Notes under the pieces: generated by a model | Told to the model about the DNA's origin: nothing | Database searches by the model: none | Seen by the model: the letters and a program-made list of their open reading frames with translations, nothing else | Shown here: positions 28,678 through 36,628 of the stretch, piece by piece | Numbering within the stretch: position 1 is the first letter of the stretch | Layout: every line of letters starts with the position of its first letter | Assembly (NCBI RefSeq): GCF_002245625.1 | Contig: NZ_NOIG01000004.1 | Coordinates: forward strand, 62,001 to 126,000 | Length of the DNA: 64,000 nt | Source: Acidovorax kalamii | Lineage (GTDB): Bacteria > Pseudomonadota > Gammaproteobacteria > Burkholderiales > Burkholderiaceae_C | Reading direction: 5' to 3' | Made by a program: the position numbers and the translations under genes

Positions 28678-29331
28678 ATGCGCAAACTCCTGCTCCATCC
28701 CGCCGCCAAACCCCTGGTGTTTGTGCTGTGCCTGTTTCCCCTGGTCTGGCTGGTGGTGGCCACTGCCACCAACCAGATGGGCGCCAACCCTGCAGAGGCC
28801 CTGATCCGCGCCACGGGCGACTGGACGCTGCGAGCGCTGTGCCTGGTGCTGGCCGTCACGCCGCTGCGCGTGCTCACGGCCACGCCGCAGCTGGCGCGGT
28901 TTCGGCGCATGCTGGGCCTGTTCGTGTTTTTCTACGGAGTGCTGCACCTGCTGAGCTATGCCTGGTTTGACATGGGTTTTGACCTGGCAGACATCCTGCG
29001 CGACATCGCCAAGCGGCCGTTCATCCTGGTCGGATCGCTGGCACTGCTGCTGCTGGCGCTGCTGGCGGGCACCTCGTTCAACCGGGCCATCAAGGCGCTG
29101 GGGGGCAAGCGCTGGCAGGCGCTGCACCGCGCGGTCTACGCGGTGGCGGGTTTGGCCATCCTGCACTTCTTCTGGATGCGTGCCGGGAAGAACGATTTTG
29201 CTGAAGTGGCGCTGTACGCCGCCATCCTTGCGGTGCTGCTGGGCTGGCGTGTCTGGCACCGCTGGCGCAGGCCGCAGCCCGGCTTGGCCACCACCCCGCG
29301 CGAGCGTGGCACTCCAGCGCGCCTGCCTTAG
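28678..29331 (+). CDS. msrQ: Heme-binding membrane subunit MsrQ
   Basis: 217 residues, six predicted membrane segments of the ferric-reductase-like transmembrane family. Histidines in GVLHLLSYAWF and LHRAVYAVAGLAILHFFWM fit b-heme ligands. It passes quinol electrons to MsrP. A dispersed repeat copy follows. Confidence 0.93.
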   Translation: MRKLLLHPAAKPLVFVLCLFPLVWLVVATATNQMGANPAEALIRATGDWTLRALCLVLAVTPLRVLTATPQLARFRRMLGLFVFFYGVLHLLSYAWFDMGFDLADILRDIAKRPFILVGSLALLLLALLAGTSFNRAIKALGGKRWQALHRAVYAVAGLAILHFFWMRAGKNDFAEVALYAAILAVLLGWRVWHRWRRPQPGLATTPRERGTPARLP

Positions 29332-29344
29332 CGCTGTGGATCGT

Positions 29345-29402
29345 TTGCTATATATTTAATAGCTATCTTCGCTTGCCCAGTGCGCGGAGACGACCATTTT
29401 TC
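29345..29402 (+). repeat. Dispersed GCTAT/ATAGC repeat, copy 4
   Basis: TTGCTATATATTTAATAGCTATC, then CGCTTGCCCAGTGCGCGG and CCATTTTT. It lies in the convergent gap between msrQ and the metallo-hydrolase gene. Confidence 0.7.
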
Positions 29403-29419
29403 CTTGTAATGCAACAGCT

Positions 29420-30247
29420 TTATGCGTTCACGGCCCGCAGCGCCGGGCGCATCTGCCGGGTCACGGGGTCGATGTAGGCTGTGGGGATCTGGTAGGCCCG
29501 GTCATCAAACAGGTCAATGCCACACATCAGGTTCTCGATCCATTCAAAGAAGTCGTTGATGGCTTCCTTGCCCATGATGGGGGCGCCATGCTGCGGCACC
29601 AGCATGGCAATGTCGAGCTGGCGGGCCATGCGTGCCCACAGGCGCAGGATCTTGTTGGACACCATGTAGCGGCGGTGGAAGCCCTCCATGCGAGGAATGT
29701 GCGCCTTGAGGTCGGTCACCGGCACACGGGCCTCGGCGCCCGACATCATCGACACGCCCAGGTCACCCGTGAACAGGATGCGGCTGACCGGATCGTAGAA
29801 GTGGAAGTTGCCTTCGGAATGCATGAAGTGCGCAGGCAGCAGCACCAACTCGTGGCGGCCCAGGGGCAGGTGGCCGCCGCCATCGGGCACGCCGATCACG
29901 CGGTTCTCGGTCTTGCCCACCTTGGTGAAGTGCGGCGCAAAGCGCTCCCACACGCGCGAGATCACCAGGTTGGCCTTGGTGCTCGTCATCCAGCGGTCGA
30001 GCGAGGCAATGATGTCCGGGTCGGCGTGCGAGGCGATCAGGTACGACAGCTTGTGGGGCGGGAAGTGTTTGGTCATTCCCATGAACAGTTCGTTGAAGGC
30101 GAGGTTGCCGCCCGGGTCGATGATGGCGCCCGTGTCGTCGTCAACGATCAAAAACTGATTGGCCTGCACGGCCTGGCCGTCCTCCTCGATGAGGTCGGTG
30201 AACATCAGGCAAGCGTGATTCTTGTCGCGGTAGAGTTCCAGGGCCAT
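29420..30247 (-). CDS. MBL-fold oxygen-binding di-iron (flavodiiron-like) protein
   Basis: 275 residues from the ATG at 30247; ATGs at 30253 and 30265 are alternatives. It is a stand-alone metallo-beta-lactamase domain resembling the N-terminal half of flavodiiron proteins and the ODP oxygen-binding family. Ligand motifs: SHADPDIIASLDRW, HSEGNFHFYD, GDLGVS and PQHGAPIMG. There is no flavodoxin domain, so if it is a reductase it needs a partner. Transcription is probably FNR-activated, fitting a micro-oxic role in O2 or NO sensing or removal. Function is otherwise unknown. Confidence 0.85.
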   Translation of the reverse strand: MALELYRDKNHACLMFTDLIEEDGQAVQANQFLIVDDDTGAIIDPGGNLAFNELFMGMTKHFPPHKLSYLIASHADPDIIASLDRWMTSTKANLVISRVWERFAPHFTKVGKTENRVIGVPDGGGHLPLGRHELVLLPAHFMHSEGNFHFYDPVSRILFTGDLGVSMMSGAEARVPVTDLKAHIPRMEGFHRRYMVSNKILRLWARMARQLDIAMLVPQHGAPIMGKEAINDFFEWIENLMCGIDLFDDRAYQIPTAYIDPVTRQMRPALRAVNA

Positions 30248-30275
30248 GGCCATCCTGCGGTGCAATAAAGCGCAG

Positions 30276-30281
30276 ACTGTA
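30276..30281 (-). promoter_or_regulatory. -10 element of the FNR-dependent promoter
   Basis: On the minus strand TACAGT. A start seven bases downstream falls near 30269, placing the FNR box centre at -41.5. The untranslated leader would be about 22 bases. Confidence 0.6.
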
Positions 30282-30303
30282 CGAGTGCCCCTAGGGTTTG
30301 TAC

Positions 30304-30317
30304 TTGATCGAAATCAA
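30304..30317. promoter_or_regulatory. FNR/ANR box
   Basis: TTGATCGAAATCAA is a perfect match to TTGAT-N4-ATCAA. Its centre (30310.5) lies 63 bases upstream of the di-iron protein ATG and 41.5 bases upstream of the predicted transcript start, the classical spacing for FNR activation (class II). It lies just beyond the stop of lptM. Confidence 0.85.
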
Positions 30318-30366
30318 GCGGCGCTGCATTGGCGCCTCATGGCGGCGGAGCGTTGCACCAGTTGCG

Positions 30367-30573
30367 TCAGCGGGGAGCAGAGGCTGCGGCAGCAGGCGCC
30401 TGCACTGTGCCCGCGCCGCTGCTGGGCGTGAGTGTTTCCGGCAGCGTGGCGCGCTGGCCTGCAGCGGGCCCTGTCGGCAGGTACAAGGGCCCCCGCTGTC
30501 CGCAGCCAAGCAGGGCTGCCGCACTGGCAGCAAGGACAAGTGTCCTGACTAGAATTTGGGGAGCTTTCAACAT
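30367..30573 (-). CDS. lptM: LPS-assembly lipoprotein LptM (YifL-like)
   Basis: 68 residues. Lipoprotein signal with lipobox LLGC (Cys24) followed by the hallmark GQRGPLYLP, then a Pro/Ala-rich tail. LptM helps mature the LptDE outer-membrane translocon. In many proteobacteria it precedes lysA; here lysA is absent and the next gene on this strand is the di-iron protein. It diverges from cyaY with 12 bp between start codons. Confidence 0.88.
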   Translation of the reverse strand: MLKAPQILVRTLVLAASAAALLGCGQRGPLYLPTGPAAGQRATLPETLTPSSGAGTVQAPAAAASAPR

Positions 30574-30585
30574 GCGCAAATTGTA

Positions 30586-30918
30586 ATGACCGACCTCGAA
30601 TTCATGGACCACGCCGAACAACTGCTGCTTGCCGTCGAGCGCAGCTGTGATCGCATCAACGACACCACGGATGCCGATGTGGATGCTCAGCGGTCGGGGG
30701 GGATGGTGACGCTGACTTTTCCCAACCGCAGCCAGATCGTTGTCAACCTGCAAAAGCCTCTGCACGAGGTCTGGATGGCGGCCCGTTCGGGGGGGTATCA
30801 CTACCGGTTTGACGGCAGTGCATGGCAGGACACCAAAGGCGCGGGCGAATTCTTCGCGTGCCTGAGCTGGGACGCCACCCAGCAGTCCGGGTTGCCTCTG
30901 CAGTTTGCCGCCCTGTAG
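30586..30918 (+). CDS. cyaY: Iron-sulfur assembly protein CyaY (frataxin)
   Basis: 110 residues from the ATG at 30586; an upstream in-frame start at 30556 overlaps lptM. Frataxin fold with an acidic first helix ([18 protein letters not shown]) and the conserved strand region [20 protein letters not shown], then [13 protein letters not shown]. It modulates cysteine desulfurase and iron delivery in Fe-S assembly. The lptM/cyaY divergent arrangement is common in beta- and gamma-proteobacteria. Confidence 0.93.
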   Translation: MTDLEFMDHAEQLLLAVERSCDRINDTTDADVDAQRSGGMVTLTFPNRSQIVVNLQKPLHEVWMAARSGGYHYRFDGSAWQDTKGAGEFFACLSWDATQQSGLPLQFAAL

Positions 30919-30938
30919 GCGACAGCCCCGTCCAAGTG

Positions 30939-30962
30939 ACCGACGCCCCGTGAAGCGTCGGT
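30939..30962. terminator. Hairpin between convergent cyaY and mrcA (weak terminator candidate)
   Basis: ACCGACGC (30939-30946) pairs with GCGTCGGT (30955-30962). A second stem GGGTG/CACCC follows. There is no U-tract, so intrinsic termination is uncertain. Confidence 0.4.
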
Positions 30963-31063
30963 CGGGTGCCGGGTAGACACCCGCCTCTTGTTCTCCTGGT
31001 TTGGGCGGGAGAGTGCTCTGGGCTCCACAGCATCAACGCAGCCGTTGCGCAGGAGGCGCTCCG

Positions 31064-33460
31064 TCAGTTGCGGAACAGGTCGAGGATGCGGCTGCGCTCT
31101 TCAGAAGGCGGTGGCGCCTGGGGGGTGACCGCCGGTGATGTGGAGCGCTGGTCTTCCAGTCCCACGCTCGACACGCCTGCGCTGCGGGCGTACTCGTCAT
31201 AGAACCACTCGCCACCCACATTGACCACCCCTGCAGGCACGGTGGGCTCCATCACGGGGACGCCCTTGAGGGCGCGCTCCATGAAGCTGATCCACACGGG
31301 CAGGCTGAGTCCGCCCCCCGTTTCACGGCTGCCCAGGTTGCGGGGCGTGTCGTAGCCGATCCAGGTGACGGCTGCGATGGTGGGCTGGTAGCCAGCAAAC
31401 CATGCGTCCACCGAGTCGTTGGTGGTGCCGGTTTTGCCGTACAGGTCCGGGCGTTTGAGAGTTGCCTGGGCACGGGCAGCCGTCCCGGTGCGGGTGACTT
31501 CCTGCAGCAGGCTGTTCATCAGAAAGGCATTGCGGGCTTCGATGGCCCGAGGCTGTTCACTGGTCACCGGCGGTGTGGTCTCGGAAATCACCCGGCCCTT
31601 GTGGTCCGTGACTTTGGTGATCAGCCAGGGGTTCACGCGATAGCCCCCATTGGCAAACACCGAGTAGGCGGCCGCCATCTGCAGCGGTGTGACGGAGCCT
31701 GCTCCCAGCGCCATGGTCAGGTAGGCGGGGTGCTTTTCAGGATCAAAGCCGAAACGCCCCACCCACTCCTGTGCTGTCTTGGGGCCTACGGCCTGCAGGA
31801 TGCGGATCGAGATCATGTTCTTGGACTTGGCCAGGCCCGTGCGCATGCTCATGGGGCCGTCGTACTTGCCGTCGTAGTTCTTGGGCTCCCAGGGCTGGCC
31901 GCCGGTCACACCGGCATCAAAGAACAGCGGCGCGTCGTTGATGACAGTGGCCGGAGTGAAGCCTTTTTCAAGGGCGGCGGAGTAGATGAACGGCTTGAAG
32001 CTGGAGCCCGGCTGGCGCCACGCCTGCGCGGCATGGTTGAACTTGTTCTTGTCGAAGTCGAATCCCCCCACCAGCGCACGGATGGAGCCGTTGCGAGGGT
32101 CCAGGGCTACAAAGGCACCTTCGACTTCAGGCAGTTGCGTGATCTCCCAGGCGCCCTTGGGCGTCTTGACCACGCGTATCACGGCGCCTCGGCGGATCTT
32201 GATGTTGGGCGGGGCCTTGTCGCTGAGTCCGGACTGCGCGGGCTTGAGGCCATCGCCAGTGATTTCCAGTGTGTCCCCGTTGGCGCGCGCTGCAACGATT
32301 TTGCGCGGCGTGGCCTCCAGCACCACGGCCGAGAGCACGTCGCCGTTGTCCGGGTGGTTGGCCAGAGCGTCGTCAATCGCATCCTCGACTTCTTGCGGTG
32401 CAGTAGGCAAAGCCACGAATTTTTCGGGGCCTCGGTACTGCTGGCGCCGCTCATAGTCCATGATCCCTCGGCGCAAAGCGCTGTAAGCGGCTTCCTGTTC
32501 GGCGGCATTCAGCGTGGTGTACACGTTCAGGCCGCGTGTGTAGGCCTCATTGCCGTACTGCGTGAAGATCAGTTGGCGGGCCATCTCGGCCACGTACTCC
32601 GCATGCACCCGCGTGTTGTCGGGGCCGGTACGGATCTTCAACTCTTCCTTCTTGGCTTCGGCGGCCTGCTGCGCGGTGATGAAGCCGTTCTCTTCCATCC
32701 GCTCAATGATGTACTGCTGGCGGACCCGGGCCCGTTTGGGATTGCTGATGGGGTTGTAGGCCGAGGGGGCCTTGGGCAATCCTGCCAACATCGCGGCTTC
32801 TGCAATGGACAGTGATTTCAGCGGTTTGCCAAAATAGGCCTCGGAGGCGGCGGCAAAACCATAAGCTCGATTGCCCAAGAAAATCTGATTCATGTAAATC
32901 TCAAGAATCTGATCCTTGGTCAGTAAGTGCTCTAGTTTGAATGTCAGTAAGATTTCGTAAATTTTGCGGGTAAATGTTTTTTCTGACGACAGATAAACAT
33001 TGCGGGCCACCTGCATTGTGATAGTCGATGCCCCTTGGCTTTTCACGCGGCCCAAATTGGCAAGGCCTGCGCGCACCACACCTTTGTAGTCCACGCCGCC
33101 ATGTTGGAAGAAGCGAGCATCCTCAATGGCCAAAACGGCGTCTTTCATCACTTTCGGGATGTCTTCGATCGGCGTGAGGTTTCTGCGCTCCTCACCAAAC
33201 TCACCCAGCAAGGCCCCTTCAGCAGAATAGACGCGCAACGGCAGCTTGGGCCGGTAGTCGGCCAGGTCCGAAATGTCGGGAAGGTTGGGGTAGGCCACGG
33301 CGAGCGCCACCGCGATGATCAGTGCGAGCCCGACCGCCGCAGCCGCCGCCAACCCGGTCATCCACAGCGTGATGCGAAGAAGCCAGCGAAGCCAGGTGGA
33401 GCGGGTGCGGGTGGAGGCTGTGTCCGACTTGTCGGACGACTTCGAGGGGGAGGGCGGCAT
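31064..33460 (-). CDS. mrcA: Penicillin-binding protein 1A
   Basis: 798 residues. Bifunctional class A PBP building and cross-linking peptidoglycan. Cytoplasmic leader, TM near 27-58, a GT51 glycosyltransferase domain (EDARFFQHGGVDYKG; GASTITMQVARN), then a transpeptidase with SxxK in PGSSFKPF, SKN in AKSKNMIS and KTG in YGKTGTTND. It diverges from pilM, an arrangement conserved across beta- and gamma-proteobacteria. The start-proximal third is AT-richer than the rest, continuous with the pil region. Confidence 0.97.
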   Translation of the reverse strand: MPPSPSKSSDKSDTASTRTRSTWLRWLLRITLWMTGLAAAAAVGLALIIAVALAVAYPNLPDISDLADYRPKLPLRVYSAEGALLGEFGEERRNLTPIEDIPKVMKDAVLAIEDARFFQHGGVDYKGVVRAGLANLGRVKSQGASTITMQVARNVYLSSEKTFTRKIYEILLTFKLEHLLTKDQILEIYMNQIFLGNRAYGFAAASEAYFGKPLKSLSIAEAAMLAGLPKAPSAYNPISNPKRARVRQQYIIERMEENGFITAQQAAEAKKEELKIRTGPDNTRVHAEYVAEMARQLIFTQYGNEAYTRGLNVYTTLNAAEQEAAYSALRRGIMDYERRQQYRGPEKFVALPTAPQEVEDAIDDALANHPDNGDVLSAVVLEATPRKIVAARANGDTLEITGDGLKPAQSGLSDKAPPNIKIRRGAVIRVVKTPKGAWEITQLPEVEGAFVALDPRNGSIRALVGGFDFDKNKFNHAAQAWRQPGSSFKPFIYSAALEKGFTPATVINDAPLFFDAGVTGGQPWEPKNYDGKYDGPMSMRTGLAKSKNMISIRILQAVGPKTAQEWVGRFGFDPEKHPAYLTMALGAGSVTPLQMAAAYSVFANGGYRVNPWLITKVTDHKGRVISETTPPVTSEQPRAIEARNAFLMNSLLQEVTRTGTAARAQATLKRPDLYGKTGTTNDSVDAWFAGYQPTIAAVTWIGYDTPRNLGSRETGGGLSLPVWISFMERALKGVPVMEPTVPAGVVNVGGEWFYDEYARSAGVSSVGLEDQRSTSPAVTPQAPPPSEERSRILDLFRN

Positions 33461-33728
33461 ATCGCTCCGAAAGGGTAAGGCAGTCCATTATAAAAATGTC
33501 TGCCCTGGCTTCCCTTGAATCTCAAATCCAGGCGATTCCGGTGCCGCCGAAAGGCGCATGATCCTTGTCGAACGGTATTGCCGAACCCCGAAATTTCGTC
33601 TGCTTTTGGCAACGCTCCGCAGGCGTTACAACGGGAAAAATCTTTGCTGGAGAACTATCTTACTGATAGCATTCATGTGAAGTGTTAAGTTTTGTTGCCT
33701 CATTTTGGCAAGTTACAGGGGACCAATC
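33461..33728. other. Divergent mrcA-pilM intergenic region
   Basis: 268 bp, AT-rich for this genome. It must hold promoters for mrcA and the pil operon, but I cannot assign convincing -35/-10 pairs. No repeat copy or small ORF stood out. A ribosome site AGGGGA (33717-33722) serves pilM. Confidence 0.5.
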
Positions 33729-34808
33729 TTGATCTCAATGGGGTCTTTGTTCAGTCGCCAGTCTGCTCCGCTGCTGGGAATCGACATCAGTTCTTCCAGT
33801 GTCAAGCTGGTGGAGTTGGGGCGTGATAAGGCAGGCGGTCTGGTTCTAGAGCGTTGCGCCATCGAGCCGCTGGAGCGCGGCTGGATCACGGACGGCAACA
33901 TCGAAAAATTCGACGAAGTCGCTGACGCGCTGCGCCGACTCGTCAAGAAGAGCGGAACGAGGACAAAAAACGTCGCTCTGGCGCTGCCGCCATCTGCTGT
34001 CATTACCAAAAAGATCACGCTTCCGGGCGGCATGACCGAGCAGGAGCTTGAGGTTCAGGTCGAATCCGAAGCCAATCAGTACATTCCTTTCTCGCTCGAC
34101 GAAGTGAGTCTGGATTTTTGCGTGATCGGGCCCAGCAAGAATGCGCCTGGTGATGTAGACGTACTCATCGCCGCTTCACGGCGCGAAAAAGTCCAGGACA
34201 GGCAAGGCCTGGCAGAGGCTGCGGGCTTGAAGCCTGTGGTGGTCGATATCGAGTCCCACGCGTCGCGTTTGGCTGCGGGGCGTTTGATTGAAGCGCTCCC
34301 TAATAAAGGCGTTGATGCCATGGTGGCCTTGTTCGAGGTGGGCGCGCTGACTACCAGCATGCAGGTCATCCGGAACGAGGAGGTCTTGTATGACCGGGAC
34401 CAGGCTTTTGGCGGGGCTCAACTGACGCAATTGATCGTGCGTCAATATGGCTTCTCGGTGGAAGAAGCCGAAGGTAAGAAACGCAACGGCGATCTTCCTG
34501 AAGACTATCAGTCGGCCGTTCTTCGTCCTTTCGTCGATAGCATGGCCCAAGAAATTGGCCGTGCATTGCAGTTCTTCTTCACCAGTACGCCACACAACCG
34601 TGTTGATCACATCATGCTCGCGGGGGGGTCGGCGCCTTTGCCGGGGCTCACGGAGGCAGTTACTCAGCAGACGGGGTTTGCCTGCAGTGCGGTCAATCCA
34701 TTCGACGGGATGGAGATAGGAAGTTCCGTTCGGCTCAAAAAGATGGTGCGTGAAGCCCCATCCTATTTGACCTCTTGCGGCTTGGCTATGCGGAGGTTCC
34801 TGCAGTGA
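33729..34808 (+). CDS. pilM: Type IV pilus assembly ATPase-like protein PilM
   Basis: 359 residues from a TTG at 33729, preferred because AGGGGA lies six bases upstream; the ATG at 33738 is the alternative. Actin-like cytoplasmic protein recruiting PilN to the alignment complex. It shows GIDISSSSVKLVEL (phosphate loop), ALPPSAVITKKI and HIMLAGGSAPLPGL. First gene of the pilMNOPQ operon; its stop overlaps the GTG start of pilN. Confidence 0.95.
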   Translation: MISMGSLFSRQSAPLLGIDISSSSVKLVELGRDKAGGLVLERCAIEPLERGWITDGNIEKFDEVADALRRLVKKSGTRTKNVALALPPSAVITKKITLPGGMTEQELEVQVESEANQYIPFSLDEVSLDFCVIGPSKNAPGDVDVLIAASRREKVQDRQGLAEAAGLKPVVVDIESHASRLAAGRLIEALPNKGVDAMVALFEVGALTTSMQVIRNEEVLYDRDQAFGGAQLTQLIVRQYGFSVEEAEGKKRNGDLPEDYQSAVLRPFVDSMAQEIGRALQFFFTSTPHNRVDHIMLAGGSAPLPGLTEAVTQQTGFACSAVNPFDGMEIGSSVRLKKMVREAPSYLTSCGLAMRRFLQ

Positions 34809-35422
34809 TTCTGATTAACTTACTTCCCCACCGAGAGGAGGCGCGGAAGCGCCGCAAAGAGGCCTTCCAGGCCACCATGTTTGCGTCGTTCCTCCTTGGT
34901 TTGGTGATAGCTGGGGCTATTTATTGGTGGTTCCAGATGATGATTGCCGACCAGCAGGCCAAAAATAGTTTCCTGCAACAGGAAATTAAGATTCTTGAAG
35001 GGCAGATTAAGGAAATCGCGTCTATCGAAGATGAAATCGCAGCCCTGCGCGCGCGCCAAAAGGCTGTTGAGGATCTTCAGTCGGATAGAAATTTGCCAGT
35101 CCATCTTTTGACGGAACTCGTTAATCAGATTCCGGACGGTGTTTACATCACTGCAATTAGGCAGAGCGGGCAAACAATCGCCATGCAGGGGATGGCTCAG
35201 TCGAATGAGCGGATATCCGAATTGCTGCGAAATCTGGCTAGTAATACCCCCTGGCTGGCTAAGCCAGAGCTTGGTGAGATCACTGCAAGTACGGTCTCGC
35301 TGAGTCAGCGTGATCAACGGAGGGTATCCTCGTTTAATTTGAGGTTTCAATTAGTGCGTGCGAGTGAAGCCCAAAAGGTGATGGCTGCGGCGAGTGCTGC
35401 TGCGTCGTCGGGAGGTAAGTAG
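34805..35422 (+). CDS. pilN: Type IV pilus inner-membrane protein PilN
   Basis: 205 residues from the GTG at 34805, giving the canonical MILINLLPHREEARKRRK, the INLLP motif that binds PilM. One TM (MFASFLLGLVIAGAIYWWF) is followed by a periplasmic coiled coil (SFLQQEIKILEGQIKEIASI) and a ferredoxin-like core that pairs with PilO. It overlaps pilM by four bases. Confidence 0.95.
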   Translation: MILINLLPHREEARKRRKEAFQATMFASFLLGLVIAGAIYWWFQMMIADQQAKNSFLQQEIKILEGQIKEIASIEDEIAALRARQKAVEDLQSDRNLPVHLLTELVNQIPDGVYITAIRQSGQTIAMQGMAQSNERISELLRNLASNTPWLAKPELGEITASTVSLSQRDQRRVSSFNLRFQLVRASEAQKVMAAASAAASSGGK

Positions 35423-35423
35423 T

Positions 35424-36086
35424 ATGGCTAATAAGAAGGAAAAATCGGTTAGCTTTGCACAGCGGATGGACTCGGTTCAGCGGCAATTCAAAAACTTAGA
35501 TGCTAAAGACCCATCGTTGTGGCCAGTTTTGCCTAAAAGTCTCCTGTGTCTTTTTATTGCAGGTGCGGTGGCTATTGTTGCTTGGTTTGCATTTTTGAAA
35601 GACTTTGAAGTCGAGTTGGATGGTGAGCGAAGCAAAGAGGTTGCGTTGCGAACGGATTACCAGAAAAAACTGGTGAAGGCGGTGAGCCTGGATGCGTTAA
35701 AAAAGCAGAGGGAGCAGATCCAGCAATACGTTATTCAGTTGGAAAAGCAATTGCCCAGTAAGGCTGAAATGGCTGCGTTGTTGTCGGACATCAATCAGGC
35801 CGGATTGGGGCGAAGTTTGCAGTTTGAACTCTTTAGACCCGGGCAGGTCGTTGCGAAAGACTACTATGCTGAATTGCCTATATCCATTCGTGTGACGGGT
35901 AAGTACCATGATATTGGTGCTTTCGCATCAGATATCGCTCACCTTTCACGTATTGTGACGCTGAATAATTTGACGCTAGTACCTGGTACTCGTGATGCAT
36001 TGAGTATGGAGGCTACTGCTCGCACTTTTAGATATCTGGACCCTGAAGAGGTGCAGGCTCAGAAGCGGGCGGGAGGGGCTAAATGA
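35424..36086 (+). CDS. pilO: Type IV pilus inner-membrane protein PilO
   Basis: 220 residues from the ATG at 35424, one base after the pilN stop. Cytoplasmic N-terminus, TM near 45-64, periplasmic coiled coil (ALKKQREQIQQYVIQLEKQL) and a C-terminal core typical of PilO, which dimerises with PilN and binds PilP. Visibly lower GC than neighbours outside the pil block. The stop overlaps pilP. Confidence 0.94.
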   Translation: MANKKEKSVSFAQRMDSVQRQFKNLDAKDPSLWPVLPKSLLCLFIAGAVAIVAWFAFLKDFEVELDGERSKEVALRTDYQKKLVKAVSLDALKKQREQIQQYVIQLEKQLPSKAEMAALLSDINQAGLGRSLQFELFRPGQVVAKDYYAELPISIRVTGKYHDIGAFASDIAHLSRIVTLNNLTLVPGTRDALSMEATARTFRYLDPEEVQAQKRAGGAK

Positions 36087-36628
36087 GAATATTAACGCGG
36101 AGTCTGCTCGGTATTCTGCCTGTTTTGGCGCTGGCTGGTTGTCTTCCGTCAGGTGAGGATGAATTGCGCGTGTGGATGGCCGAACAGCGAGCCAATACGA
36201 AACCTACGGTTACGCCTTTGACTGAGCCGAAAAAATTCGTTCCGGAATCCTATTTGCAGGGGGGGGGGGTTGAGCCATTCAATCAGGTGAAGCTGACCCA
36301 GGCATTGCGGCGAGATTCAACGCAAGTCGCCTCTAATGCTGCGCTTATCGCTCCTGAGATGACTCGACGCAAAGAGCCTCTTGAATCGTTTCCCTTGGAT
36401 GCTATGGCGATGGTGGGGAGTCTTAACAAAACAGGGACTCTTACAGCCTTGCTGAAGGTCGACAATCTTATCTATCAAGTAAGAGTTGGAGGCTATTTGG
36501 GACAAAACTATGGAAAAATCGTTGGAATAACGGAAACTTCAATTCAACTGCGTGAAATCGCGCAAGATGCAACTGGGGATTGGATAGAGCGCTCGGTATC
36601 GCTTGATTTGCAAGAGGGGAAAAAATGA
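36083..36628 (+). CDS. pilP: Type IV pilus lipoprotein PilP
   Basis: 181 residues. Lipoprotein signal with lipobox LAGC at Cys20. PilP links the PilNO complex to the PilQ secretin; its C-terminal beta domain (VGGYLGQNYGKIVGITETSI) is recognisable. A run of eleven G (36259-36269) encodes Gly-Gly-Gly around residue 60. A one-base slip there would frameshift the gene before the structured domain. It overlaps pilO and pilQ by four bases each. Confidence 0.94.
   Translation: MRILTRSLLGILPVLALAGCLPSGEDELRVWMAEQRANTKPTVTPLTEPKKFVPESYLQGGGVEPFNQVKLTQALRRDSTQVASNAALIAPEMTRRKEPLESFPLDAMAMVGSLNKTGTLTALLKVDNLIYQVRVGGYLGQNYGKIVGITETSIQLREIAQDATGDWIERSVSLDLQEGKK
36259..36269 (+). repeat. Poly-G tract (11 G) inside pilP
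   Basis: CAG GGG GGG GGG GTT reads Q-G-G-G-V in frame. An uninterrupted 11-base homopolymer is prone to slippage. Confidence 0.95.

Noticed and set aside
31601-32815. 404-codon frame antisense to mrcA
   Set aside because: Overlaps PBP1A catalytic domains entirely; no recognisable motif.
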